Source: Desulfocapsa sp.
Lineage (GTDB): Bacteria > Desulfobacterota > Desulfobulbia > Desulfobulbales > CG2-30-60-27
DNA: 40,082 nucleotides
Direction of reading: 5' to 3'
NCBI GenBank assembly: GCA_020717925.1
Contig: DYDL01000004.1
Location: 1-40,082, forward strand
Shown here: piece after piece, positions 1 to 13,004 of the stretch
Layout: each line of letters starts with the position of its first letter
Position numbering within the stretch: position 1 is the first letter of the stretch
Translations under genes and position numbers: made by a program
Notes under the pieces: generated by a model
Databases searched by the model: none
What the model saw: only the letters and a program-made list of their open reading frames with translations
Told to the model about the DNA's origin: nothing

Positions 1-5
1 AGACC

Positions 6-476
6 ATGACAACCACACCCTCACCCCCGCTGTTTAGCAAGCATCTAAAAAACGGTGTCACCTTGGCGGCCTACGACCAGTCTCAACGCCTGGCAGGCGA
101 CCGTTGGCTGGTCAGCCTCCGGTGCGAGGTAGAGGTCCGGGTCCAAGATGAATTCTGGCTGCAGGTTGGGCCGGTGGAGGCTGATTTGGGGGCCAGGATC
201 CGCGCGAAAATCGGCAACACCTTGCGCCACCTTGTGGAACAGCAAAGAACCTTTGTGGCCGAAGCTGACAAGCCAAAAGTGATGGCGGGCCTGCTTGAGG
301 GCTTAGAGACCAGCGCCCTCCAGTACTTCGAGACGCCCGACTTTCCGGCCAGATTATTTGCCAAGCGTTTTGCCGAGTTCAAGGAGCAATGTCTGGCTGA
401 TGACCGTAATCTGCCTGCGGAACAGACTACGGAGGAGGAGGGTCCAACGGATTTTTCGCACTGTTTTGCGGACTGA
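6..476 (+). CDS. hypothetical protein
   Basis: 156-aa ORF with ATG start and no competing longer ORF; no family recognised. Confidence 0.6.
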   Translation: MTTTPSPPLFSKHLKNGVTLAAYDQSQRLAGDRWLVSLRCEVEVRVQDEFWLQVGPVEADLGARIRAKIGNTLRHLVEQQRTFVAEADKPKVMAGLLEGLETSALQYFETPDFPARLFAKRFAEFKEQCLADDRNLPAEQTTEEEGPTDFSHCFAD

Positions 477-728
477 CTGCCTTGCCGCCCTCACCCATAG
501 CGTCCCCTAATTCCGTGCCCCCTAATTCCGTTGCCCTTCCCCAACGAATGGTCTATATTTGGTTGAAGCATAATATGCATCGCATAACGAACGTCGGCTG
601 ACCAGTTGATCTGAAATTGCGCTGTTACCGACGGAGAGATCTCTTGACGTAACCATTATATTGCGTCAAACAAAATTATAAACAGGCGGGGTATGAAACC
701 CGGGGAACCCTTTTAAGGAGACGTGCCG

Positions 729-2411
729 ATGTTCGGGAAAAAGAGCCTGTCCACCAGAATTATTCTTGGTTTTGTCCCTCCCCTGGTAACCATCGTCGCC
801 TTGGTGCTCTGCCTCTTCTTCATGGCCAGCACGATCAACACCAAGAGCAAAGCAAGCCTGAAAAGTTTCGATATGGCGGTGGCAAGTGCCAAGCTGGAAA
901 AAAATGCTGAACAGATTAAAAAGTTTTTTCTCGATATCTCCGCCACCCGGGGTCAGGACGGCCTGAACGGCGGGTTGAAGAATGCGGAAAAATATAATCA
1001 GGAGTTCCTGACCGGCCTGGGTGAATTACGCAATTCTTACGCGGAACGTGAAGACCGCGAGGGGTTGGAAAAGATCGATCAGGTAAAAAAGAAAGCTCAG
1101 GAATTTTACGACTCCGGCAAAAAGATGGCCCAGGCCTATGTTGCCGACGGTCCCAGCGCTGGCAATAAAGTTATGCCAGAGGTCGAAGCGACTGACAGCG
1201 CTCTGCGCACGGTCCTCGAACCATTCGCGTCCAAGAATATCCAGGCAGGCCATGCCGCTGCCGCTGAAATCACCGACTTCATCAGTCGGTTCCTCTTCTG
1301 GAATGTGATTGTCGGCGCACTGATTATCCTGGGCACCCTCGCTCTCGCCATCCAAAGCGCCCGTTCCATTTCCCTGCCTATCCGCAGGATCGACGAGACC
1401 CTGCTCGACATGGCCAACCAGGTGGCGGTGGCGGCCAATCAAGTTTCCTCCTCCAGCCATGCCGTGGCTGCCGGCGCATCGGAGCAGGCGGCCTCGCTCG
1501 AAGAAACCGCGGCCTCCTTGACTGAAGTTGCCTCCATGACCAGGCAGGACGCCGACCATGCCCGGCATGCCAACAGCCTCATGCAACAGGCTACCGAAGG
1601 GGTGGGTAAGGCCAACCAGGCCATGGGCGAACTCATCCGCTCCATGGGTGAAATTTCGCAGGCCAGCGAGGACACCTCAAAGATCATCAAGACCATTGAT
1701 GAAATCGCTTTCCAGACCAACCTGTTGGCCTTGAACGCTGCTGTTGAGGCAGCCCGGGCCGGCGAGGCCGGGGCTGGCTTTGCCGTGGTGGCAGACGAGG
1801 TGCGCAACCTGGCCATGCGGGCCGCCGAAGCTGCCAAGAACACCTCGGTGCTTATCGAACAGACCAAGACCAAGGTGCAGAACGGCTCCGCCATCGTTGA
1901 GCGCACCAACGAGGCCTTCAACCAGGTGGCGGAGGGCTCCTCCAAGGTCATGGGTCTGATCGGCGAAATCGCCAGTTCCACGGCCGAACAGGCAACCACC
2001 GTTGACCAGGTAAACAAGGCGATGAGCGAAATCGACTCAGTCACCCAACAGAACGCCGCGTCGTCGGAGCAAACCGCCTCGGCCTCTGAGGAACTTTCAG
2101 CCCAGGCAAGCTCACTAAAAGATATCTCCAGGGAATTGCAGGGAATCGTGAACGGGGATATTGAGGAAAAGCAAGATAGATTCTCGGCAATGAACCAGGG
2201 CGGGGAACTCAAACGCCCCCAAATGCCTTCCAAGGCCGGTGGATCTAAACCTGCCAGGCCTAAAGTGCTGCCGCCGCCCAGGCCATCCAGGCAGACATCC
2301 GACAGCGGTACGCCCCGAAAACCAACTGCCACGGCACGGACCGAGCAACCCCGTGACACGTCACCCAATGATATCATTCCCATGGGCGACGATGATTTCG
2401 AAAATTTCTGA
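729..2411 (+). CDS. methyl-accepting chemotaxis protein
   Basis: N-terminal TM and periplasmic helical domain, second TM ([21 protein letters not shown]), MCP signalling hairpin ([44 protein letters not shown]). AAGGAG RBS before ATG at 729; the ORF track start at 723 is GTG. Confidence 0.95.
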   Translation: MFGKKSLSTRIILGFVPPLVTIVALVLCLFFMASTINTKSKASLKSFDMAVASAKLEKNAEQIKKFFLDISATRGQDGLNGGLKNAEKYNQEFLTGLGELRNSYAEREDREGLEKIDQVKKKAQEFYDSGKKMAQAYVADGPSAGNKVMPEVEATDSALRTVLEPFASKNIQAGHAAAAEITDFISRFLFWNVIVGALIILGTLALAIQSARSISLPIRRIDETLLDMANQVAVAANQVSSSSHAVAAGASEQAASLEETAASLTEVASMTRQDADHARHANSLMQQATEGVGKANQAMGELIRSMGEISQASEDTSKIIKTIDEIAFQTNLLALNAAVEAARAGEAGAGFAVVADEVRNLAMRAAEAAKNTSVLIEQTKTKVQNGSAIVERTNEAFNQVAEGSSKVMGLIGEIASSTAEQATTVDQVNKAMSEIDSVTQQNAASSEQTASASEELSAQASSLKDISRELQGIVNGDIEEKQDRFSAMNQGGELKRPQMPSKAGGSKPARPKVLPPPRPSRQTSDSGTPRKPTATARTEQPRDTSPNDIIPMGDDDFENF

Positions 2412-2438
2412 AAGCCACCCCACTTTCATGCCTTCCAG

Positions 2439-2469
2439 ACTGCCCGGCCTGCGCCGGGCAGTTTTTTTT
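2439..2469 (+). terminator. rho-independent terminator after MCP gene
   Basis: ACTGCCCGGC-CTGC-GCCGGGCAGT stem followed by a T run. Confidence 0.85.
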
Positions 2470-2501
2470 GAAATTGCCAAGTACAAACCAGCCGAGGCGG
2501 A

Positions 2502-3629
2502 TCAAAACCGGCTGTTGGCCAAAGTGCGAATCTCATCCTCCCGCGCCTCAATGCTCGCCGTAAGCTGAAACTGAACCATGGCGCGGGATAGGTTCTGCCC
2601 CGGATAACGGACGGTAAAGTAGCGGTCACCCTCCAGATAATCGCTGAAAAAACGTAGCCCCAGTTCAAAGGCGATCAACCGCACCGCCTCATAGAGCAAC
2701 GCCCGGTCATTAGCAGTAAGGAAGTAGCCGGCCTCCAGCATATAACCTGTCAGGATGGCGCGACAGAGGTCAATATCGAATCTGATCTCGTTAAGCGCGG
2801 CTGCCTCCTCGCCCCTAGGATTGCAGCAGGATCTAAGACAATCTCCCAGATCATAGTGGATCAGCCCTGGTCCAACCGTGTCCAAATCCACCATGGCCAT
2901 GGCTCTGCCCGTCTCCTTATCCAAGAGAATATTGGCGATCTTGGGGTCACCGTGAATGGGCCGCACCACTAGTTTTCCTTGGCTTCTGGCATCCTCCAGC
3001 ACCCCGACCATGGCCAGGCGCTCGGTGATGAAGCGTCGGCAATGACGTACCTCGGCTGCGTTTTCATGGTTGGCCGCGCTGGCCGCGATTTTCTGGTAAT
3101 GCTTCAGATACATCGGGGTCTGATGAAATCCCGGCAGGGTTACCACCAGTCTGGCCGGATCCAAGTCAGCGAGCAGGGCATGTATCCGCCCCAGGCCGTA
3201 CCCTGCCTCCTGGGCGTGATGCTCGTCGCGGACCATATCACTGGACTCACCATTGGCCAGAAAGGTCATGGCACGCCAGTATGCGCCGCATTGATCGACA
3301 AAAAAATCCAGGCCATCATGGGCCGCAATGGGCACTGGCACCTCCCAGCGTCGACCCGTGGATGCTCCAGCCTGGCCCAAACGGTGCAGAATATGATCGG
3401 CAACAACCCGCAGATTGGCGACAACCGCGGCCGGATCCGGGAAGACCCGACCATTGAGCCGTTGCAGGATAAAGCCGCCCTCATCCGCAACGCCGACGCT
3501 GACCAGGAAGGTGTCATTGACATTGCCATTGCCAAAGGCGGCAACGCCTTTGACCGATAGTTTGCCGGCAAAAAACGGAGCAATTTGCCAGGCCACATCC
3601 TCTAGCTTATGACTGACCATTTCGTCCAT
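2502..3629 (-). CDS. APH-family phosphotransferase, NahK-like (N-acetylhexosamine kinase-like)
   Basis: Motifs IHGDPKIANILLDKETG and MVDLDTVGPGLIHYDLGDCLRS typical of the APH/NahK kinase fold. Confidence 0.75.
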   Translation of the reverse strand: MDEMVSHKLEDVAWQIAPFFAGKLSVKGVAAFGNGNVNDTFLVSVGVADEGGFILQRLNGRVFPDPAAVVANLRVVADHILHRLGQAGASTGRRWEVPVPIAAHDGLDFFVDQCGAYWRAMTFLANGESSDMVRDEHHAQEAGYGLGRIHALLADLDPARLVVTLPGFHQTPMYLKHYQKIAASAANHENAAEVRHCRRFITERLAMVGVLEDARSQGKLVVRPIHGDPKIANILLDKETGRAMAMVDLDTVGPGLIHYDLGDCLRSCCNPRGEEAAALNEIRFDIDLCRAILTGYMLEAGYFLTANDRALLYEAVRLIAFELGLRFFSDYLEGDRYFTVRYPGQNLSRAMVQFQLTASIEAREDEIRTLANSRF

Positions 3630-3742
3630 GGAAAATAGTGGCTACCCAGGGTGTTTAGCCTGTAGTCTCTTAGTATTACACAAAGAACAAAGCAAGACCA
3701 GCCAACGCTAAACATCTACAGGCTATCCACCTGAGTAGCTAC

Positions 3743-3777
3743 AAAAAAAAGGGGGGAGCGATTGCTCCCCCCTTTTT
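3743..3777 (-). terminator. rho-independent terminator downstream of glnN
   Basis: AAAAAAAAGGGGGGAGC-GATT-GCTCCCCCCTTTTT perfect stem; T run on the minus-strand transcript. Confidence 0.85.
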
Positions 3778-3803
3778 GCCTCGGCATAAAAAGCCAGAAA
3801 CGC

Positions 3804-5942
3804 TTAAAGCTTGAACAGCAGGTCGCTGTAGACCGGCACCGGCCAAAGATCGCCAGGCATGATGGATTCGAGACTATCGATATCCTGGCGCAGGGCGGAC
3901 AAGGCGGGCATGACCTGGTCACGGAAGGCCATGGCCTGCTTGTCCACCTTGGCGATCCCTTGGGCCTTGGCGGTCTCGGCCTCCAGCTTGGCCAGTTTCT
4001 TACCCACCCCATCGAGCAGCGCCCCGACCTGGGCCAGCAGATCCTTCTGCACGGTGGCGTACTTACCAGCCGCGTTGATGGAGGTTCCCAGTTCACTCAT
4101 AAAGCGGATGGCCGCAGGGATAAAACGCCGCTTTACCATCTGCATGGCGACCTGCGCCTCAATGTTGATGTGCTTGGCGTACTGCTCCACGTAGATGTCA
4201 TAGCGGGAGTGCAGTTCATCCTTGCTCAAGACCTTATACTTCCCGAAAAGCTTGATCGCCTTGGGGGTAACAAAGGACTTCAGGGCGTCAACCGTGGTGC
4301 GGGTGTTGGCCAGGCCGCGCTTGGCCGCCTCGGTTGCCCACTCCGCGGTATAGTTGTTGCCGTTGAAAATGATCCGGCCATGATTCTTCACCGTTTCCTG
4401 CAGAATGGCAAGGATCTCCTTGTTGATGTCCTTGGCCTTCTCCAACCGGGTAGCGATCTCATCCAAGGCCTCGGCGGCAATGGTATTCAGGGCCACGTTC
4501 GGGCCGGAGATGGACTGGGAGGAGCCCACCATGCGGAACTCGAATTTGTTGCCGGTAAAGGCAAAGGGCGAGGTGCGGTTGCGGTCGGTGTTGTCCTTGG
4601 GCAGTTCGGGCAGGGAGTCGACGCCGATATTGAGGAAGGCCGCACCCTTCTTGGCCATCTTCTCGCCCTTGGCCAGCTTGATGAGGATGTCGGAGAGGGC
4701 ATCGCCCAAAAAGACGGAGATGATGGCCGGCGGGGCCTCGTTGGCGCCCAGACGATGGTCGTTGCCAGAGCTGCCGCAGGTGGCGCGCATGATGTCGGCA
4801 TTGGTGTCCACCGCCTTGAGCAGAGCCGCAAGGAACACCAGAAACTGGGCGTTATCCTCGGGCGTATTGCCCGGCTCGAGCAAGTTGATGCCGTCATCGG
4901 TGCTCAAAGACCAGTTGTTGTGCTTTCCAGAACCATTGATCCCGGCGTAGGGTTTCTCGTGCAGCAGGCAGACCATGCCGTGCCGCAAGGCAACCTTCTG
5001 CATGGTCTCCATCACCAATTGGTTATGGTCGGCGGCGATATTGGTGGTGGTAAATACCGGCGCCATCTCGAACTGGGCCGGGGCCACCTCATTATGCCTC
5101 GTCTTGGAGGTAATGCCCATCTTCCAGAGTTCGACGTCAAGATCCTGCATGTAGGCGGAGACGCGATCCTTGATGGCCCCGAAGTATTGATCTTCTAGCT
5201 CCTGACCCTTGGGGGCCGGGGCGCCGAACAAGGTGCGACCGCAAGTGATCAGGTCAAGCCGCTGCAAATAATACTCTTTCTCCACCAAGAAGTATTCCTG
5301 CTCAGCCCCGACAGTGGAGGCAACCCTGGTGGAGGTAGTGTTGCCCATAGCCTTCAATACCCGCAGGGCCTGGGTGGAAACGGCGCTCATCGAGCGCAGC
5401 AGCGGGGTTTTCTTGTCCAATGCCTCGCCCTTGTAAGAACAGAAGGCGGTGGGAATGCAGAGGGTGACATTTCCAACCGCGTCCTCCTTCAGAAAGGCCG
5501 GCGAGGTGCAGTCCCAGGCGGTGTAACCGCGGGCCTCGGCGGTCATCCGCAGGCCGCCGCTCGGAAAGGACGAGGCATCCGGCTCGCCCTGGATGAGCTG
5601 CTTGCCGGAGAACTCCATGATCACGGAACCATCGTCGGCCGGTGCTATAAAGGAGTCATGCTTTTCAGCGGTAAAGCCGGTGAGCGGCTGGAACCAATGG
5701 GTGTAGTGGGTGGCGCCCCGCTCCACGGCCCAGTCCTTCATGGCGTTGGCCACCACCGCGGCAACATCCGGCTTCAGGGATGTGCCCTGATCGATGGTTT
5801 TACGCAGGGCCTTGTAGGTCTCCTTGGGCAGCCTCTCCTTCATCAGCCGGTCATTAAAGACATTGGCGCCAAACAACTCTGGCAACGCCAGCGTGGTCTG
5901 GCCGCCGCCCTTACCGCAACCGCAGGTGCATTTCTTACCCAT
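3804..5942 (-). CDS. glnN: type III glutamine synthetase
   Basis: ~712 aa; GSIII-type motifs ([40 protein letters not shown]). Start set at ATG 5942 with GGAGG RBS; the ORF-track start at 6113 would overlap glnD. Confidence 0.92.
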   Translation of the reverse strand: MGKKCTCGCGKGGGQTTLALPELFGANVFNDRLMKERLPKETYKALRKTIDQGTSLKPDVAAVVANAMKDWAVERGATHYTHWFQPLTGFTAEKHDSFIAPADDGSVIMEFSGKQLIQGEPDASSFPSGGLRMTAEARGYTAWDCTSPAFLKEDAVGNVTLCIPTAFCSYKGEALDKKTPLLRSMSAVSTQALRVLKAMGNTTSTRVASTVGAEQEYFLVEKEYYLQRLDLITCGRTLFGAPAPKGQELEDQYFGAIKDRVSAYMQDLDVELWKMGITSKTRHNEVAPAQFEMAPVFTTTNIAADHNQLVMETMQKVALRHGMVCLLHEKPYAGINGSGKHNNWSLSTDDGINLLEPGNTPEDNAQFLVFLAALLKAVDTNADIMRATCGSSGNDHRLGANEAPPAIISVFLGDALSDILIKLAKGEKMAKKGAAFLNIGVDSLPELPKDNTDRNRTSPFAFTGNKFEFRMVGSSQSISGPNVALNTIAAEALDEIATRLEKAKDINKEILAILQETVKNHGRIIFNGNNYTAEWATEAAKRGLANTRTTVDALKSFVTPKAIKLFGKYKVLSKDELHSRYDIYVEQYAKHINIEAQVAMQMVKRRFIPAAIRFMSELGTSINAAGKYATVQKDLLAQVGALLDGVGKKLAKLEAETAKAQGIAKVDKQAMAFRDQVMPALSALRQDIDSLESIMPGDLWPVPVYSDLLFKL

Positions 5943-6078
5943 TCTGTTTTCCTCCAATGTCATGCTATTAAGTAAAAGAAAATCCCCACCCCCGCGACAC
6001 GGGGGCAAGAGTATCCGCCAGGCCGAACCAGGAATGGCGCGGCACGGTTGTAAGCCATTTAACGATATCACCGCCACG

Positions 6079-8607
6079 TCAGGCGCCCTTGCCAGCGACA
6101 TGCAACAGGGCATTGGTTATCTCTCTCCTCAGGTCTGCGTCTTCGATTTTCTGGCCAGCCACATCCTGTACATAAAAGACATCCACCAACTGATCCATCT
6201 TGGTGCCGATCTTGGCCCAGGAAATACTCAGGTTAAAATCGGCCAGGGTCTTGGTAATGTCGTACAGCAACCTGGGACGGTCATCGGCATAGACCTCGAT
6301 GACTGTAAAGGCATCAGAGGTCTGGTTGTCGATCACCACCCGGCTCGCCGGTCGCAGCCCCATCCCCCGCGTCCCCGGCCGCGGGAAACGCTTTTCCCCC
6401 AACCGGTGATCCAGTCCAAGTTGATTGCCAAGAGCCAAATTGATGTCACGATCAAGGGCCTGCCAGTCCTGATCGTCAAAAGACATCTCCACCAGTGGAC
6501 GCACATCCAGCACGTCAACGGCCGTGCCGTCTGCCCAGGTAAAAATTTGGGCATGCAGGACATTCAAGTTATGCAGGGCAAGGGTACCGCAAATCCTGGC
6601 CAGCAAACCGGTCCGGTCATGGGCCATGATGAGCAGAGACCAATAGCCGTTGCGCTTCTCGGTTTCCAGAAGGGCAAAACGGCCCCGTAGCCCTTCCTGG
6701 ACCGCCAGATGATGGGCAACGGTCTCTGGCGTAAAGCTCATCAGATACTCATCCGGCAGTACCGCGATGCGCTTCTCTTGTGCCGGGCCGACGATCTCCC
6801 GCAACTGCTGGCGCAACCAGGCAACGCCCTGCGCCCGGTCCGGACCGGCAAGGTCGGATCGGTCCAGCAGGTTGGCGATCTTCAGGAAGAGATCCAGCAG
6901 CAGGGCGCCCTTCCATTCATTCCAGAGCGTCGGGCCCGTGGCCTTGGCGTCGGCCAGGGTGAGCAGATAAAGCATGTTCAAACGGTCCGCATCACCGATG
7001 ATGCTGACGCAACGGCGGATGAGGGCCTGGTCCTCAAGGTCTCGCCGCATGGCCGTGTTGGACAGGAAGAGATGATGACGTATGAGAAAAACGAGACTCT
7101 CGATCCCCGCGGCGCCAAGCCCTAATCTTTTGCCGATCGTGGCGGCAATCATGGCCCCATGCTCGGCATGATCCTTGCCCTGACCCTTGCCCACATCGTG
7201 CAGCAAGGTGGCCAGAAAGAGCAACCGCGGGTCGGCCAGGGGTGCGAACCTCCCCGGCTCGTCATGGCGCAGGCCATGAAGTTCAACCACCGCCTGCAAC
7301 AAATGCCGATCCACGGTGTAAACATGGTACACATCATGCTGGGCCAGGGAGTACACCTTGCCGAACTCAGGCAGATAGGCAACCAGCAGGCCGGTTTCCA
7401 GCATGGCGACCAGCACGGCTTGCGGCTCCTTGGCCTCCACCAGAATCTCCAGAAAAGCCTTGGCCGTGCGCCTTGATTGCCGCATATGGTCGTCGATCAG
7501 GTGCAGGTGATCAGTGATGGCCTTGCGGGTTCTGTGGTGCACGGGCAAGCCGCTCTTGGCCATGTGCCAAAAAACCCGCATGAGCAGAAAGGGCTTTTCA
7601 GCCAGCAGGTCCAGGCTGGCAAAGTGGAGATGGGCTTCCCGCACCTCGATGCCTGGTTCCAACTGGCGGTTGAGATCGCCGGCCCGGGCAGGACCAAGCA
7701 CCTCGTCCACGTGTTCAAAAAACAGTTCAGTGGTCATGGCCACGCGTTGCATATGGCCATGCACGGCGCCCATAAAACGCTCGACTCCTAGCTGACCACC
7801 CTCGCTGCGGTATGTAAAGGCCTTGGCCATCTCTTCCTGATATTCAAAGTACAGTTGATCATTCTTCCGGCCGCTGATGTAGTGGAGGCGATTGCGGATG
7901 CGAATAAGTTCGTTCCAGGCGGCCTGAAAATCCTTGCGCTCCTGACGGGTTAGCAGCCCCGCCTCCTCCATGTCGGTCAGATCCCGCAGTCCGAAAACCA
8001 CCTGGGCAGTCCACAGCATCGCCTGAATATCACGAAGCCCACCCAGGCTCTCCTTGATATGCGGCTCCAGGAGGTAGACATGCTTGCCAAATTTTTGGTG
8101 CCGGCGCTCACGATGACTTTGCAATTCCTGATAGAACTCCAACCTGCGGCCAGCCACATACTGCCGCTGAAAAGAATCCCGCAGTGCTTGAAAGAGCTTG
8201 CTTGAGCCAGCGATCAGGCGGGCATCCAACAAGGCGACCTGGAAAAAAAAATCCTGCCCAGCATCATGCATGCTGGCGTCTACCGTGCGCACCGCATGCC
8301 CAACTTCCAGTCCAGCGTCCCAAAGGGGATAAAAAACCCCTTCCGTCACCTGGTTTAACCGTTTCTCGTCAACCCCTTCGTAGAGCAGCATAAGGTCAAT
8401 ATCGGAATAGGGATAGAGTTCCCGCCGCCCATAACCACCCAGGGCCACCAGCGCCATCTCCTCGCCGGCACCCTGGGTTGTTGCAAAACACTTGGCCAGA
8501 TAGTCATCGACAAGCTGCGTATGCCGATGAAGCAGGGTCTGTCCAGTCAAGCCTTCCCGCCATAAATTTTCCAGGCTTTCCCGACCGGCCCGCAACTCAC
8601 CTTGCAT
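6079..8607 (-). CDS. glnD: [protein-PII] uridylyltransferase / uridylyl-removing enzyme
   Basis: Nucleotidyltransferase motif [20 protein letters not shown] motif [18 protein letters not shown]-terminal ACT-like repeats; adjacent to glnB. Confidence 0.95.
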   Translation of the reverse strand: MQGELRAGRESLENLWREGLTGQTLLHRHTQLVDDYLAKCFATTQGAGEEMALVALGGYGRRELYPYSDIDLMLLYEGVDEKRLNQVTEGVFYPLWDAGLEVGHAVRTVDASMHDAGQDFFFQVALLDARLIAGSSKLFQALRDSFQRQYVAGRRLEFYQELQSHRERRHQKFGKHVYLLEPHIKESLGGLRDIQAMLWTAQVVFGLRDLTDMEEAGLLTRQERKDFQAAWNELIRIRNRLHYISGRKNDQLYFEYQEEMAKAFTYRSEGGQLGVERFMGAVHGHMQRVAMTTELFFEHVDEVLGPARAGDLNRQLEPGIEVREAHLHFASLDLLAEKPFLLMRVFWHMAKSGLPVHHRTRKAITDHLHLIDDHMRQSRRTAKAFLEILVEAKEPQAVLVAMLETGLLVAYLPEFGKVYSLAQHDVYHVYTVDRHLLQAVVELHGLRHDEPGRFAPLADPRLLFLATLLHDVGKGQGKDHAEHGAMIAATIGKRLGLGAAGIESLVFLIRHHLFLSNTAMRRDLEDQALIRRCVSIIGDADRLNMLYLLTLADAKATGPTLWNEWKGALLLDLFLKIANLLDRSDLAGPDRAQGVAWLRQQLREIVGPAQEKRIAVLPDEYLMSFTPETVAHHLAVQEGLRGRFALLETEKRNGYWSLLIMAHDRTGLLARICGTLALHNLNVLHAQIFTWADGTAVDVLDVRPLVEMSFDDQDWQALDRDINLALGNQLGLDHRLGEKRFPRPGTRGMGLRPASRVVIDNQTSDAFTVIEVYADDRPRLLYDITKTLADFNLSISWAKIGTKMDQLVDVFYVQDVAGQKIEDADLRREITNALLHVAGKGA

Positions 8608-8608
8608 C

Positions 8609-10226
<1,618 letters not shown>

Positions 10227-10524
10227 CACTATCCTCCAATAAACATTTTCAGCCTCATGTTCACCAAGGCCTTGCGCGGCATGCACCCATCTCCAGCACG
10301 CCAGGGAAAAAAGTCCTCAACAGATTGTATTCAAAATTGATGCCAAACTAGGATAAATCCATCAACTGATTGAAATCAAAGATATTTAAAACAAATTGTG
10401 CAATTATTTTTATTAAAAATTGGCACAGATTCGTCAACATGCACAAAAAAAATGACAAAAATGTACGGGTATCAATTCGTAAGCGCCGCACCCACGGGTT
10501 TGCAAGCACTGTGCAGCGACTTTA

Positions 10525-10905
10525 CTAAAACATGAGCAGATCCATGGCCACCGCCAGGATGGAGAGGAGAAAAATGATAAGATAATTCAGGTTCTCCTTG
10601 GATTTGACAAGGGAAGATAACAGATAGACCACCACTTCGCGGTCCTCATCGCTCAGACAGGCGTTGCCCCGCAGTTTTTCGATGAGCTGAAAACTCTCGA
10701 CCGCTTGCCGCCGCCTGCGGGTGATGACATAGCGATAAGCAAAGAAAAGGATATAGCCGAAAAGACCAGCATACCAGACCGGCCGGAACAAAGCCGGCAT
10801 TAGGTGCTGGACAATGATCAGCGCCCTGAAGGCCACGGCCGACAGCACACCAATAACGAAAAAAAGATTGATGACCGGCAGAGGCAGGGTGTGGGGAGTT
10901 TTCAT
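10525..10905 (-). CDS. small integral membrane protein, hypothetical
   Basis: 126 aa with several hydrophobic segments. Confidence 0.6.
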   Translation of the reverse strand: MKTPHTLPLPVINLFFVIGVLSAVAFRALIIVQHLMPALFRPVWYAGLFGYILFFAYRYVITRRRRQAVESFQLIEKLRGNACLSDEDREVVVYLLSSLVKSKENLNYLIIFLLSILAVAMDLLMF

Positions 10906-11001
10906 GTTAAAACCTCAAAGAATTTCCAGGACTGTCGGTAGCTGCAATGAAACGTGAGGTAAAAGCAAAATAGCGGCTAGACATGGTTGCGCGCCAACGC
11001 T

Positions 11002-11505
11002 TCAGCACGAAATCCGGGTGATGAAATTATCCCGCCGCACCGGGTCATGGAGGCACCCCTCATCCTCCACCGGCAGCAGCGGCAAGCGCGCCATGAACTC
11101 CCTGGCAAAAAGACCAACCCCGATTTTGGCCGGCGCCCCGCCGCTGTCGGTATATACCTTGACGCGCTCCATGCCGCACGAAGGCGAGCGGCTCTTGAAG
11201 ATGAAGCCGCAAAGATTTTCCTTGGCCAGCATCGCCACCCGCCGGCAGGCCCACTGCTCCATCCGGTCAGTAAGGTCCAGACCGGATCGGATGATCACCA
11301 ACCTCGGCGCCGTCGGGTCGCCCGCGAGTCGCATGGCCTCCCGCGGTATCCCAAGGCCACACTCCGTCTCCGGGCAGACCGGCACAAAGGAGACGAACCG
11401 GCCCAATGTCTCGACTAGGCACTGGTCCAACTTGTGGCCGCCGTCATAGCGTACGCGCTCCCCAAGCAGGCAGGCGCTGATCCCTACCTTGAACGTTTTT
11501 TGCAT
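11002..11505 (-). CDS. DUF523 domain protein
   Basis: KVGISACLLGERVRYDGGHK, VPVCPETECGLGIPREAMRL, FKSRSPSCG pattern of DUF523. Confidence 0.85.
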   Translation of the reverse strand: MQKTFKVGISACLLGERVRYDGGHKLDQCLVETLGRFVSFVPVCPETECGLGIPREAMRLAGDPTAPRLVIIRSGLDLTDRMEQWACRRVAMLAKENLCGFIFKSRSPSCGMERVKVYTDSGGAPAKIGVGLFAREFMARLPLLPVEDEGCLHDPVRRDNFITRISC

Positions 11506-11866
11506 GGGGGTATTGTAGCAGAATCAGCGCCCGGGGCGATAAAAAAGGTTGCGCTGGCGCTGTTACACGCCACGTTGCAATGACCTGAAAGCTGACCGCA
11601 AGCTTTCGCCCGCTCCACGATAAATGATTTATTGCCACTACGTGGCAGCTCTTGCAAGGCAAAACCTTTACAAAAAATGCAAAATATATAATAATCGTAA
11701 TTTGTTAGCCAAAATGACCAAGCAAACGTTCCCTCTTTACCACTTGACAGATGCTGATTGTGCCGCCTATTCTTTAATATGGTCTATAATAGAAAAGCCC
11801 CTGTTATTGAGACCACAAACCATGGACAGTCCGTGACGCAATGATGAAGCGCTAAGGAGGTGCATA

Positions 11867-12652
11867 GTGAGAGGAATATTCTGGTTATTGCTTATCGCCT
11901 TGCTGTTTTGTGGCGCCGTTGTGTCCGCGGAGACCTTCGGGGTGAAAAAGACCGCGCCCAAGCCAGACCAGTACGGCAATGTGGTCATGAACAATCTTTC
12001 CGACCAGAACCATATCGCGCCGGTGGTATTCAACCATTGGCTGCACCGGGCCCTGTATACCTGCCGCCTCTGCCACGTTGATCTAGGTTTTGCCATGAAG
12101 GCTGGCGGTACCGGCGTCAAGGAGGCGGATAACGTAAATGGCCTCTATTGCGGCGCCTGCCACGACAACAAACTGGCCTTCGGCCCGGAGAAAAAGAACG
12201 CCTTTGGTAACACTGAAAAGTATTGCGACCGCTGTCATTCCCTAGGCAAAAAGGTTACCTTTGTTAAAGATTTTTTCGCATTCACCAAAGGTTTTCCTCC
12301 TGCCCGCTTCGGCAACAAGGTGGACTGGCTGCTGGCCGAGGACAAAGGACTGATCAAACTCACCGACCAGTTGCCAGGGATCACCATCCCGAGAAAGGCT
12401 CTCAAGATCCCGCTTGACAGTGAACTGAAAGGCAAGGAGGCCGGCATGCCAGACATCATCTTCTCGCATCAGAAGCATGCCGTCTGGAACGGCTGCGAAC
12501 TTTGTCATCCAGACATCTTCGGGGTGACCAAAAAATCCTCAGTATACTCAATGCAGGAGATCTTTGAGGGCAGGTATTGCGGCGCCTGCCACGGCAAGGT
12601 GGCGTTTGTTAATTTGGACTGCCAACTTTGCCATACCAAGGCGGTTTTCTAA
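11867..12652 (+). CDS. c(7)-type hexaheme cytochrome, secreted (paralog A)
   Basis: Signal peptide; six CXXCH motifs (CRLCH, CGACH, CDRCH, CELCH, CGACH, CQLCH) in two triheme-like halves; GTG start with AAGGAGG RBS. Confidence 0.88.
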   Translation: MRGIFWLLLIALLFCGAVVSAETFGVKKTAPKPDQYGNVVMNNLSDQNHIAPVVFNHWLHRALYTCRLCHVDLGFAMKAGGTGVKEADNVNGLYCGACHDNKLAFGPEKKNAFGNTEKYCDRCHSLGKKVTFVKDFFAFTKGFPPARFGNKVDWLLAEDKGLIKLTDQLPGITIPRKALKIPLDSELKGKEAGMPDIIFSHQKHAVWNGCELCHPDIFGVTKKSSVYSMQEIFEGRYCGACHGKVAFVNLDCQLCHTKAVF

Positions 12653-12672
12653 AGGGGAGGCAGAAGAACACA

Positions 12673-12999
12673 ATGAGCAGCCCTTGGAAAAGATGGTCCA
12701 GCAGCCTGATACTAGTGGCAACATGGGTCGCCATGATGAGCGCCGCTGCCCTGGCGACCGGCGAATGGCGGGAGGAACTGGCACGAATCTGTTGCCAGGC
12801 GGACGTTGCCTCGGAACTGTCATCAGAGGAGTTGACGCGCTTGGTGCAAGAGAGCGACACCTTGCTGTTGCAGTTGGAGAAAATAAAACCAGACGAGGCC
12901 AAGGTCGCCATCTTCCGGCTCAAGAAAAGCCGGGACTTCTTCCAATACCTGCTGCAATTCCGCGCGGCCGGCGCCAAGGAGAACCAGCCTGCTGACTGA
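12673..12999 (+). CDS. small secreted/anchored protein, hypothetical
   Basis: 108 aa, N-terminal hydrophobic segment (SSLILVATWVAMMSAAALA), directly follows the c7-type cytochrome gene. Confidence 0.6.
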   Translation: MSSPWKRWSSSLILVATWVAMMSAAALATGEWREELARICCQADVASELSSEELTRLVQESDTLLLQLEKIKPDEAKVAIFRLKKSRDFFQYLLQFRAAGAKENQPAD

Positions 13000-13004
13000 A
13001 GAAC

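Noticed and set aside
1439-2383. 314-aa minus-strand ORF opposite the MCP gene
   Set aside because: Ser/Ala-rich shadow ORF; the MCP frame is unambiguous
3762-5198. 478-aa plus-strand ORF opposite glnN
   Set aside because: Antisense shadow ORF in GC-rich coding DNA; low-complexity His/Gly/Gln composition and fully overlaps a confident glnN gene
10331-10345. Possible sigma-54 promoter for amtB copy 1 (minus strand TGGCAT-CAATT-TTGA)
   Set aside because: The essential -12 GC is GA; two mismatches from consensus, too weak to claim
11643-11655. TGGCAGCTCTTGC upstream of the first c7-type cytochrome as a sigma-54 site
   Set aside because: GG and GC are only 10 bp apart; 12 bp is required
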